Source: an uncultured Faecalibacterium sp.
Lineage (GTDB): Bacteria; Bacillota; Clostridia; Oscillospirales; Ruminococcaceae
DNA: 8,300 nt
NCBI GenBank assembly: GCA_934526125.1
Contig: CAKSZU010000082.1
Coordinates: 1-8,300, forward strand
Direction: 5' to 3'
Position 1 is the stretch's first letter. The number at the start of each line of letters is the position of its first letter. Below are positions 1 through 5,356 of the stretch, in pieces. Made by a program: the position numbers and the translations under genes. The notes beneath the pieces are model-generated. The model made no database searches. It was not told the DNA's origin and was given only the letters and a program-made list of their open reading frames with translations.

Positions 1-1
1 C

Positions 2-46
2 AAGAAGAAGCTGGAAGAGGCTGGCGCTAAGGTCGAGATCAAGTAA
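2..46 (+). CDS. rplL: 3' end of ribosomal protein L7/L12 (partial)
   Basis: Only the last 14 codons and the TAA stop are present; the gene starts upstream of the window. The peptide reads KKKLEEAGAKVEIK, the conserved C-terminal helix and strand of bacterial L7/L12. L7/L12 forms the stalk of the large ribosomal subunit and recruits the GTPase translation factors. The gene is normally last in the rplJ-rplL pair, just upstream of rpoB. Here a strong terminator follows at once and no rpoB is seen, so the rpoBC genes lie elsewhere or the usual order is broken in this genome. The identity rests on a short but very characteristic tail. Confidence 0.88.
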   Translation, partial: KKKLEEAGAKVEIK

Positions 47-93
47 TTTGATCCCCCTGAACGTTCTTTCTTGAATTCCGATTCTTGAAAATG

Positions 94-127
94 AGGCACT
101 CCCGCCGCAAGGCGGGGGTGCCTTTTT
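94..127 (+). terminator. Rho-independent terminator after rplL
   Basis: A 13-bp stem (94-106 paired with 111-123, one G-T wobble) closes a GCAA tetraloop and runs straight into a T tract at 123-127. It stands 47 bases after the L7/L12 stop. This is a textbook intrinsic terminator and isolates the ribosomal operon from the genes downstream. Confidence 0.93.
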
Positions 128-152
128 GCATCCCGGTGCCGGGAAAAAGCCC

Positions 153-186
153 TTGACACCGCGCCGCCGGCAGAGTTTACTATAGT
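153..186 (+). promoter_or_regulatory. Promoter of the small membrane protein gene
   Basis: A perfect TTGACA -35 box is at 153-158. Two -10 candidates follow: TACTAT at 178-183 (19-base spacer, 4 of 6 consensus) and TATAGT at 181-186 (5 of 6 consensus, but a 22-base spacer). Either would start transcription near 189-193, only about 10 bases before the GTG start at 201. The long spacer suggests a weak basal promoter or one that needs an activator or DNA distortion. Confidence 0.6.
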
Positions 187-195
187 ACAGTAAAC
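175..195. promoter_or_regulatory. 21-bp inverted repeat, likely operator
   Basis: Two perfect 7-bp arms, GTTTACT (175-181) and AGTAAAC (189-195), flank a 7-base centre. The left part also contains the 8-bp palindrome ACTATAGT (179-186). The repeat covers the whole -10 region and the expected transcription start, where a bound repressor would block RNA polymerase. The size and symmetry suit a dimeric TetR- or MerR-type regulator; the long promoter spacer would also suit a MerR-type activator. No regulator gene for it is visible in the window. Confidence 0.6.
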
Positions 196-200
196 AAACG

Positions 201-461
201 GTGGAAAGGATCAGCCGCGCCATCGGTGCGAACCATCCCAAAGATGCGGCAAGGTACATCGGCAACACGGTGGTGCTTTTCCTGGCCGGGTCGGTGGTGC
301 TGGCGGGGGCATATCTGGCTTCCCGGTTTTTCCCGCAGACTCTGCTGCCCATGGGCCTTGCTTCGACGGGCGGCTCGCTGTTTTCCAGCGTGGTCTGCGT
401 CGGGTTCTACCTCTGGCTCAGACACCGTCGGAATATGCCGGAATCCGCATCCCGGAACTGA
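201..461 (+). CDS. Small two-helix membrane protein, unknown function
   Basis: I do not recognise this 86-residue protein. A charged N-terminus (residues 1-19) is followed by a hydrophobic helix at about 22-41, a short linker with FFPQTLLP, a second helix at about 56-73, then an arginine-rich tail RHRRN. The positive tail suggests both termini are cytoplasmic. GTG at 201 is the only usual start codon between the upstream in-frame stop (183-185) and the helices. It has no Shine-Dalgarno sequence; the purine run GGAAAGGA lies just inside the coding region. With transcription predicted near 190 the message would be almost leaderless. It sits alone between the rplL terminator and a long hairpin, under its own palindromic operator. 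The reading frame is supported by the two clean helices; the overlapping frame at 226-495 lacks them. Confidence 0.55.
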   Translation: MERISRAIGANHPKDAARYIGNTVVLFLAGSVVLAGAYLASRFFPQTLLPMGLASTGGSLFSSVVCVGFYLWLRHRRNMPESASRN

Positions 462-475
462 ATCTTCCGCAGAAA

Positions 476-514
476 AAAGCGCTTTTGCCTCGTAGTAAGA
501 GGTGAAAGCGCTTT
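476..514. repeat. Long hairpin made of two AAAGCGCTTT palindromes
   Basis: The 10-bp palindrome AAAGCGCTTT occurs twice (476-485 and 505-514). Together with the bases between they form a 16-bp stem (476-491 with 499-514, two G-T wobbles) around a 7-base loop GTAGTAA. A run of six A at 473-478 precedes it, so on the minus strand it would be a good intrinsic terminator. On the plus strand only three T follow. It may end transcription of the small upstream gene, fold in the leader of the carboxypeptidase gene, or act as a pair of protein-binding sites. Confidence 0.6.
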
Positions 515-543
515 ACTTCTGGAAAAAAGGATGTCGATCTGAG

Positions 544-1428
544 ATGAAACGATTCCATCGCGGCTGCAGGAGACTGTGTCTTCTGGCTATTTTGCTTGCG
601 GCACTGATCCTGTTCCTGCGGGTCAATGTTCTGGCGGATACGAACAGCAAACACGCCATTCTGCTGGACGCCCGGAGCGGGCAGGTGTTGGCGCAGAAAC
701 GCGCCAGCGAGCGGGTCCCTCCGGCTTCCCTGACCAAAATGATGACGGCCCTGCTGGCTGTTGAGGCCGTGCCGGATCTGGATGAACCGGTGACGCTGCC
801 GGAAGAGATCTTTCCGGCGCTGTACGGGGCAGATGCTTCCATGGCCGGGTTTGCGCCGGGCGAGACCGTCACGGTGCGGGATCTGCTGTATGGGGCCATC
901 CTGCCTTCCGGCGCGGAGTGCTGCGAAGCGCTGGCCCGCCGCGTCAGCGGCAGCGAAGAAGCATTCGTGGCCCTGATGAACCAGAAGGCCAGAGAGCTTG
1001 GCATGAAAAACACCCATTTTGCCAACCCCACCGGCCTGACCGCCCTGGAACATTACTCCAGCGCGGCAGATCTGGCGGTGCTTCTGCGGGAAGCGCTGCA
1101 CAACGAGACTTTCCGAACTGTGTTCACCACGGCGCACTACACCAGCATGGCCACGGCGCAGCATCCGGAGGGCCTTTCCATGACCAGCACCCTGCTGGGC
1201 AGGCTGGACGGCACGGAACTGGAAAACGGGGCCATCCTCGGCGGCAAGACGGGCTATACCCAGGCGGCGGGGCTGTGCCTTGCCAGCCTTGCACAGGTGA
1301 ACGGGAAAGAGTACATCCTCGTCACCCTCGGCGCACCCGGAGACCATTCGACCGGGCAGACCAACATCACGGATGCCGTGCAGGTGTACCGGGAACTTGG
1401 AAAAGAAAAAATGACGGGATTCCGCTGA
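544..1428 (+). CDS. D-alanyl-D-alanine carboxypeptidase, S11 family (DacF/PBP5-like)
   Basis: Penicillin-binding serine peptidase of 294 residues that removes the terminal D-Ala from peptidoglycan stem peptides outside the membrane. A basic N-terminus and hydrophobic stretch (about 11-30) form a signal peptide or anchor, with VLA-D (29-32) a plausible cleavage site. The catalytic SLTK box is at 62-65 and KTG at 235-237. The middle SxN box reads SGA (122-124), so the usual asparagine is missing. NPTGL (161-165) is also typical of the family. The protein ends soon after the catalytic domain and lacks the C-terminal beta domain and amphipathic anchor of PBP5. I chose ATG 544 because the in-frame GTG at 502 lies inside the hairpin with no ribosome site; AAAGGA (526-531) is a weak, rather distant site for 544. 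No separate promoter is obvious. Confidence 0.9.
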   Translation: MKRFHRGCRRLCLLAILLAALILFLRVNVLADTNSKHAILLDARSGQVLAQKRASERVPPASLTKMMTALLAVEAVPDLDEPVTLPEEIFPALYGADASMAGFAPGETVTVRDLLYGAILPSGAECCEALARRVSGSEEAFVALMNQKARELGMKNTHFANPTGLTALEHYSSAADLAVLLREALHNETFRTVFTTAHYTSMATAQHPEGLSMTSTLLGRLDGTELENGAILGGKTGYTQAAGLCLASLAQVNGKEYILVTLGAPGDHSTGQTNITDAVQVYRELGKEKMTGFR

Positions 1429-1444
1429 TTCTACTGCCGGTCGG

Positions 1445-1473
1445 TTGCGCGGAAATGTCCAGTCCGGTACAAT
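1445..1473 (+). promoter_or_regulatory. Promoter of the HTH-membrane protein gene
   Basis: TTGCGC (1445-1450), a 17-base spacer and TACAAT (1468-1473, 5 of 6 consensus) lie in the gap after the carboxypeptidase gene. Transcription would start near 1480, giving a leader of about 37 bases with the AAGGAGG ribosome site at 1502-1508. Confidence 0.62.
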
Positions 1474-1516
1474 GGAGCCACAAACAGAGCTACTGGCTTG
1501 CAAGGAGGATGAAGCA

Positions 1517-2284
1517 ATGTACGAACTGGACAAGGCTGTTTTCGGCAGTTTTCTGGTGCGGCTGCGCAGGGAAAAAGGCATGACCCAGAAGGAGCTTGCC
1601 GCCTGCCTGTATGTTTCGGATAAAGCCGTCAGCAAATGGGAGCGTGGTTTAAGTGTGCCGGATATTTCGCTGCTGGTGCCGCTGGCCGAGCAGCTGAATG
1701 TGACAGTGTCCGAGCTGCTGCAGGGCCGCCGCATGGAAAAAGAACAACGTTTTACACGCGAAGAAACCGAGGAATTGATCCGCAAGGCGCTGACTTTTTC
1801 GGCAGAGCCGCCGGAGCGCCGTCAGGCCCGCACACAAAAATTTCTGCCCATGTATGCGGTCAGTGCGGTGCTTGGCCTTGTGGAGACTGCAGTCATCTGG
1901 GCGGTAGGACTGGCCGGTACCGAGGGCGCGCAGGCGCTGCTGATCATGAACGCGGTCTTTGGTATCGTATATGGAGCATACGCCCTGTTCTGGATGCCGG
2001 AAGTTCTGCCGCGTTACTATGATGAAAACCGCGTCTGCCATTTTGCACAGGGAGCATTCCATATTCATACTCCGGGTGTATACTACAACAACCGAAACTG
2101 GCGTCACGTGCTTAAATGGATGCGGATCTGGTGTTTGGTGAGTATGATTTTGACACCGCTTTGCACGGCAGCCGTGGTCACGCTTGAGCGCACTACCGGC
2201 TGGCAGATGTGGGCTTTCGTGCTTATTGTGTACATTGTGTCACTGTTTGGCGCGATTGTCATTCCTGCAAAGAAGTATGAGTAA
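1517..2284 (+). CDS. XRE-type HTH protein with C-terminal four-helix membrane domain
   Basis: A 255-residue fusion. Residues 12-68 are a Cro/C1-type helix-turn-helix: MTQKELA, then the recognition-helix pattern SDKAVSKWERG common in Firmicute XRE regulators, then PDISLLVPLAEQLNVTVSELL. A charged linker (72-108) leads to hydrophobic helices at about 110-132, 139-160, 204-223 and 231-249. The loop between helices 2 and 3 carries LPRYYDEN and GVYYNNRNW, a pattern I associate with SdpI/DUF1648-like domains attached to such HTH proteins. The layout implies a membrane-held DNA-binding protein that could pass a membrane signal to a promoter; target and signal are unknown. ATG 1517 is chosen over the in-frame upstream start at 1445 because AGGAGG (1503-1508) stands 8 bases ahead and the promoter overlaps the longer form. 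The distal half is less GC-rich than neighbouring genes. Confidence 0.82.
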   Translation: MYELDKAVFGSFLVRLRREKGMTQKELAACLYVSDKAVSKWERGLSVPDISLLVPLAEQLNVTVSELLQGRRMEKEQRFTREETEELIRKALTFSAEPPERRQARTQKFLPMYAVSAVLGLVETAVIWAVGLAGTEGAQALLIMNAVFGIVYGAYALFWMPEVLPRYYDENRVCHFAQGAFHIHTPGVYYNNRNWRHVLKWMRIWCLVSMILTPLCTAAVVTLERTTGWQMWAFVLIVYIVSLFGAIVIPAKKYE

Positions 2285-2295
2285 CAGCAGGATGC

Positions 2296-2324
2296 AGGGG
2301 GCGGAAACGCTCCCTTTTGCTTTT
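2296..2324 (+). terminator. Intrinsic terminator after the HTH-membrane gene
   Basis: An 8-bp stem (2296-2303 with 2308-2315, one G-T pair) closes a GAAA tetraloop and is followed by TTTTGCTTTT. It lies 12 bases after the stop, and its T tract overlaps the upstream part of the next promoter. Confidence 0.78.
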
Positions 2325-2334
2325 GAAGGCAATG

Positions 2335-2343
2335 TGATACAAT
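2335..2343 (+). promoter_or_regulatory. Extended -10 promoter of the YkgJ-family gene
   Basis: TGATACAAT (2335-2343) is an extended -10 element (TG, one base, TACAAT). No good -35 box is found 16-18 bases upstream, which fits an extended -10 promoter. The start at 2380 follows an AAGGA ribosome site (2368-2372). Confidence 0.55.
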
Positions 2344-2379
2344 AAAGCTGTTATTTTTCAGGAAAAGAAGGAACCAACC

Positions 2380-3108
2380 ATGCGTGATGACCACATCGAC
2401 CTGTGCGGGCAGGTGGATTTCGCCCGCACCACGCCGCTGCTGGGGCGGGACGAGGAATTTTCGTTTGCCTGTGCAGGCTGCGGCAACTGCTGCCGGGGCA
2501 GGGAGGATATCGTCCTGTCCGGCTTTGACCTGTGGCGCATTGCGGCCCGGCTGCGCCTGCCGCCCCGGACGGTGGCCCGCGGGTTCTGCCGGGGGAGCAT
2601 CGGGCAGGTGAGCCATCTGCCGGTGCTGCGGCTGGCCCCGGTGAAAGAGGAGCGGAACAACTGTCCCTTCCTGACGGAGGACCATTGCGCCATCCACGAC
2701 GCCGAGCCGCTGGTCTGCGCCCTCTACCCGCTGGCGCAGGAGATCACAAAAGAGGGAAACGTCTCCTATTTCCTGCAGCCGACCCGGTGCGGCGGGCAGG
2801 TCATCGAAGCGCGGGTGGAGGACTACCTCGCCCGGTACGATGTGCCCGCCCGGGAGCAGACGGATGTACTCTGGGCAACGACCTGCATGAAACTGGAGGA
2901 CACCGTGGAGGAGCTGGAAGCCCTTTTTGAGCCGGTATTCATCCGGCGGATGCGGGAAAAGCTCTGGCAGGCCCTCTATTACCGGTACGACTGGGCCAAA
3001 GCGTACCCGCCGCAGCTGGAAGAAAATCTTGCCTGGCTGGACACGGAGCTGAAAAAACTGCGGCAGATGCAGGAAAAACGGAAATTTATCGAAAAAAGTG
3101 ATAGATAA
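2380..3108 (+). CDS. YkgJ-family cysteine cluster protein (CxxCxxCC)
   Basis: A 242-residue cytoplasmic protein with the metal-binding signature of the YkgJ / PF03692 family. The CxxCxxCC cluster is at residues 31-38 (CAGCGNCC). The second half of the site is CPFLTEDHCAIHDAEPLVC, giving Cys95, Cys103 and Cys113, followed by ALYP. In the family these cysteines are thought to bind iron or zinc; the cellular role is unproved. The C-terminal part (about 180-242) is charged and helical, with a coiled-coil-like end (ELKKLRQMQEKRKFIEK). ATG 2380 is set by AAGGA 7 bases upstream. It is probably monocistronic: a terminator precedes it and the next gene has its own promoter. A 41-bp dyad spans the stop codon. 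Confidence 0.86.
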   Translation: MRDDHIDLCGQVDFARTTPLLGRDEEFSFACAGCGNCCRGREDIVLSGFDLWRIAARLRLPPRTVARGFCRGSIGQVSHLPVLRLAPVKEERNNCPFLTEDHCAIHDAEPLVCALYPLAQEITKEGNVSYFLQPTRCGGQVIEARVEDYLARYDVPAREQTDVLWATTCMKLEDTVEELEALFEPVFIRRMREKLWQALYYRYDWAKAYPPQLEENLAWLDTELKKLRQMQEKRKFIEKSDR

Positions 3109-3126
3109 AATCACTTCAATCGATAA
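3086..3126. repeat. 41-bp imperfect dyad across the YkgJ gene stop
   Basis: Outer arms TTATCGA (3086-3092) and TCGATAA (3120-3126) and inner arms AAGTGAT (3096-3102) and ATCACTT (3110-3116) are all perfect, with a symmetric 3x3 internal loop and a 7-base centre. It contains the TAA stop (3106-3108). It is AT-rich with no T tract after it, so it is not a standard terminator. It may protect the 3' end of the message or be a binding site upstream of the ABC operon. Confidence 0.55.
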
Positions 3127-3143
3127 TTCGGGCCGTGACCCGG

Positions 3144-3172
3144 TTGTTTCAGGGGACGAAATGTGATATACT
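3144..3172 (+). promoter_or_regulatory. Promoter of the ABC importer operon
   Basis: TTGTTT (3144-3149), a 17-base spacer, and TATACT (3167-3172, 5 of 6 consensus) with an extended TG at 3164-3165. Transcription should start near 3179, leaving about 90 bases of leader before the first gene. This is the best-formed promoter on the plus strand. Confidence 0.75.
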
Positions 3173-3185
3173 TCACGCATGTGAA

Positions 3186-3246
3186 GCGGCCTTGAAGGGC
3201 CGCCTGGAAATTTGCCCGGGTGCGGCGTTCTGTTGCTGTGCCGGGC
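3186..3246 (+). promoter_or_regulatory. Structured leader upstream of the binding-protein gene
   Basis: The transcribed leader holds a perfect 6-bp hairpin, GCGGCC (3186-3191) with GGCCGC (3198-3203) around TTGAAG. A second pairing, GCCCGG (3214-3219) with CCGGGC (3241-3246), encloses a 21-base loop. The ribosome site GGGAG (3255-3259) follows. No T-box consensus or known riboswitch core is recognisable, and there is no T tract. Regulation of translation or message stability is possible but not shown. Confidence 0.4.
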
Positions 3247-3268
3247 GAGATTTGAGGGAGTAATCATC

Positions 3269-4297
3269 ATGCGTAAAATTTCTCGTCGTTCGTTCCTGTC
3301 TGCTGCCGCTGTCTGCGGCGCAGCTGCTGCCCTGACCGCCTGCGGCGGTTCTTCTTCCAGCACTGCGGCTTCTTCCACGGCTTCTTCTGCCGCCTCTGCT
3401 TCTGCAGCCGCCGCTGACGGCCAGAAGTATACCGTCGGCATTTGCCAGCTGGTGGAGCATGCTGCTCTGGATGCTGCGACTCAGGGCTTTGAGGATGCTC
3501 TGACCGCACAGTTCGGCGAGAACGTCACCTTTGACTTCCAGAACGCTCAGAACGACTCTGCTACCTGCGCCACCATCGCCAACGGCTTTGTCTCTGCCGG
3601 TGTGGATCTGATCATGGCAAACGCCACCCCCGCCCTGCAGGCTGCACAGGCTGCCACCAACAGCATCCCCATCCTGGGCACCTCCGTCACCGAGTACGGC
3701 GTGGCTCTGGGCCTGAGCGACTTTGACGGCACCGTGGGCGGCAACGTCTCCGGCACCTCCGACCTGGCTCCGCTGGATCAGCAGGCCCAGATGATCGTCG
3801 AGTGGATGCCCGATGCCAAGAAGGTCGGCCTGCTGTACTGCTCCGCCGAGGCCAACAGCCAGTATCAGGTGGATGAGGTCCAGAAGTATCTGGAGGCTGC
3901 CGGTGTCACCGCTACCCAGTATTCCTTCTCCGACTCCAACGATCTGGCTTCTGTCTGCCAGAAGGCTGCGGACGAGAACGACGCTCTGTACGTTCCCACC
4001 GACAACACGGTTGCTGCCAACACCGGCATCGTGGACGGCATCTGCCGCCCCGCCAAGAAGCCCGTGTTCGCAGGCGAAGAGGGCATCTGCTCCGGCTGCG
4101 GCGTGGCAACTCTGTCCATCAGCTACTACGATCTGGGTTATACCACCGGTGAGATGGCAGTCAAGATTCTGAATGGCGAGGCTGATATTTCTTCTATGCC
4201 CATCGAGTACACCGATGTGACCAAGAAGTACAACAAGGCCATCTGCGACGATCTGGGCCTGACCGTTCCCGAAGGCTACGAGGAGATCGAGGCTTAA
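3269..4297 (+). CDS. ABC importer substrate-binding lipoprotein (PF04392, TrpX-like)
   Basis: A 342-residue extracytoplasmic binding protein for the importer formed with the next two genes. The N-terminus has SRRSFL (5-10), a hydrophobic stretch and the lipobox LTAC with Cys25 as lipid-attachment residue; a Ser/Ala-rich linker follows. Family landmarks include GICQLVEHAALDA near the start of the mature domain, FQNAQND, ATPALQAAQ, PTDNTVAAN and FAGEEGICSGCGVATLSISYYDLG. These match the PF04392 (COG2984) group, some members of which (TrpX) bind tryptophan or tyrosine; the ligand here cannot be read from sequence. ATG 3269 is chosen over the in-frame upstream start at 3212 because GGGAG (3255-3259) and the signal peptide fit only this one. 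Codon use is strongly biased, suggesting high expression. Two hairpins separate it from the permease, consistent with making more binding protein than membrane parts. Confidence 0.9.
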   Translation: MRKISRRSFLSAAAVCGAAAALTACGGSSSSTAASSTASSAASASAAAADGQKYTVGICQLVEHAALDAATQGFEDALTAQFGENVTFDFQNAQNDSATCATIANGFVSAGVDLIMANATPALQAAQAATNSIPILGTSVTEYGVALGLSDFDGTVGGNVSGTSDLAPLDQQAQMIVEWMPDAKKVGLLYCSAEANSQYQVDEVQKYLEAAGVTATQYSFSDSNDLASVCQKAADENDALYVPTDNTVAANTGIVDGICRPAKKPVFAGEEGICSGCGVATLSISYYDLGYTTGEMAVKILNGEADISSMPIEYTDVTKKYNKAICDDLGLTVPEGYEEIEA

Positions 4298-4324
4298 ATT
4301 TACCGGAAACCGTAGATGAAAATC

Positions 4325-4377
4325 AGCGGAGAAGGGCGCTTTCTGGCTCTTCTCCGCTTTCCCGTATCAAACGGGAA
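4325..4377 (+). terminator. Tandem hairpins between binding protein and permease genes
   Basis: The first hairpin has a 13-bp stem (4325-4337 with 4346-4358, one G-T pair) and an 8-base loop. The second has a 7-bp stem (4359-4365 with 4371-4377) and loop ATCAA, and begins at the very next base. Neither has a long T tract, so they are probably leaky terminators or 3'-end stabilisers within the operon. They would lower expression of the permease and ATPase relative to the binding protein. Confidence 0.6.
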
Positions 4378-4395
4378 GAGTAAAAAAGTGTATTT

Positions 4396-4402
4396 AGGAG
4401 GG
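4396..4402 (+). promoter_or_regulatory. Ribosome binding site setting a TTG start
   Basis: AGGAGGG (4396-4402) is a near-ideal ribosome site, 6 bases ahead of TTG at 4409. It rules out the upstream in-frame ATG at 4316, which has no such site and whose coding would pass through both hairpins. Confidence 0.8.
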
Positions 4403-4408
4403 TTCATT

Positions 4409-5356
4409 TTGGACATCATTGCAAGACTTGTCAATCTGCCCGGCGCTTTGCCCGGTGCCTGCGCACAGGGCCTGATCTGGGGCATCATGGCGATCGGCGT
4501 ATACCTGACCTACCGGATCCTGGACGTGGCCGACCTGACCGTGGACGGCTCCTTCGGCACCGGCGGCGCGGTCTGCGTCATGTGCCTGCTTTCGGGCATG
4601 AACGTCTGGCTGGCGCTGCTGGTGGCGGTGCTGGCCGGTCTGGCCACCGGTCTGGTGACCGGCCTGCTCCACACCTTCATGGGCATCCCCGCCATCCTGG
4701 CCGGTATTTTGACCCAGCTGGCGCTCTACTCCATCAACCTGAAGATCATGGGCAAGGCCAACCAGTCCATCAATGTGGACAAGTATGACCTGCTCATCTC
4801 CCTGCGCTGGGTCAAGGACTTCGCCCTCCACAACCCCATCATCATGGTCGTTCTGGTGACGGCTGTGGTGATCGGTGTCCTGTACTGGTTCTTCGGCACC
4901 GAGCTGGGCTGCGGCATCCGCGCCACCGGTTCCAACCCGGCCATGTCCCGGGCACAGGGCATCAACACCAACTTGAACGTGGTGCTGGGTCTGGCTGTCT
5001 CCAACGGTCTGGTGGCCCTGTCCGGCGCGGTGCTGAGCCAGTATCAGGGCTTTGCGGATGTCAGCATGGGCCGCGGTGCCATCGTCATCGGTCTGGCCGC
5101 TGTCATCATCGGTGAGGCTGTGTTCGGCCGCCTGTTCCACAACTTTGCCCTGAAGCTGGTGTCCGTCTCGCTGGGTGCCATCATCTACTACATCGTCATC
5201 CAGCTGGTGCTGACCCTGGGCTTCGACGCAAACCTGCTGAAGCTTCTGAGCGCTTCGGTGGTGGCTGTGTTCCTGGCTGTGCCCTATTGGAAGGGCAGGT
5301 ACTTTGCAAAGCCTGTGGCCAAAAAGGCAGGGAAGGAGGATGCAGACAATGCTTGA
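4409..5356 (+). CDS. ABC importer permease (BPD_transp_2 type, TrpY-like)
   Basis: A 315-residue integral membrane protein forming the channel of the importer. It is hydrophobic almost throughout, with roughly eight or more membrane segments. The motif ADLTVDGSF (41-49), right after the first helix, is characteristic of the COG4120 permeases that pair with PF04392 binding proteins. GIRATGSNPAMSRAQGI (169-185) is the conserved cytoplasmic loop that contacts the ATPase, and the segment from ADVSMGRGAIVIG (216-228) to GE (235-236) is also typical. The start is TTG 4409, fixed by AGGAGGG upstream. Translation from it removes a 31-residue non-hydrophobic extension the longer frame would carry. The gene ends 8 bases inside the ATPase gene, so the two are probably translationally coupled. 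Confidence 0.9.
   Translation: MDIIARLVNLPGALPGACAQGLIWGIMAIGVYLTYRILDVADLTVDGSFGTGGAVCVMCLLSGMNVWLALLVAVLAGLATGLVTGLLHTFMGIPAILAGILTQLALYSINLKIMGKANQSINVDKYDLLISLRWVKDFALHNPIIMVVLVTAVVIGVLYWFFGTELGCGIRATGSNPAMSRAQGINTNLNVVLGLAVSNGLVALSGAVLSQYQGFADVSMGRGAIVIGLAAVIIGEAVFGRLFHNFALKLVSVSLGAIIYYIVIQLVLTLGFDANLLKLLSASVVAVFLAVPYWKGRYFAKPVAKKAGKEDADNA
5333..5339 (+). promoter_or_regulatory. Ribosome binding site for the ATPase gene
   Basis: AAGGAGG lies inside the end of the permease gene. It touches the in-frame ATG at 5340 with no spacer, but is 9 bases from ATG 5349, which is therefore the likely start. Confidence 0.75.

Noticed and set aside
226..495. Overlapping plus-strand frame beside the small membrane gene
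   Set aside because: Trp/Arg/Ser-rich with no membrane pattern, and it runs into the hairpin; the frame starting at 201 gives two clean helices.
418..1785. Long minus-strand open frame opposite the carboxypeptidase and HTH genes
   Set aside because: It is a GC-driven shadow: it spans two real genes and a promoter, is rich in Arg/His/Gln with no domain sense, and the plus strand carries clear catalytic motifs.
3129..3149. Possible weak terminator CGGG...CCCG before the importer promoter
   Set aside because: The stem is only four pairs and the following T-rich stretch is the -35 box; too weak to call.
3220..3254. Tiny leader-peptide frame starting at a GTG in the importer leader
   Set aside because: No ribosome site, no run of regulatory codons, and it overlaps the hairpin arms; nothing supports translation.
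3179..3268. T-box or tryptophan riboswitch before the importer
   Set aside because: No T-box consensus, no terminator/antiterminator pair, and the leader is too short for a standard T-box.
2104..3441. Long minus-strand open frame opposite the YkgJ and binding-protein genes
   Set aside because: Its start lies in the Ala/Ser-rich signal region of the lipoprotein gene and its sequence is low-complexity; the plus-strand proteins have conserved motifs and ribosome sites.
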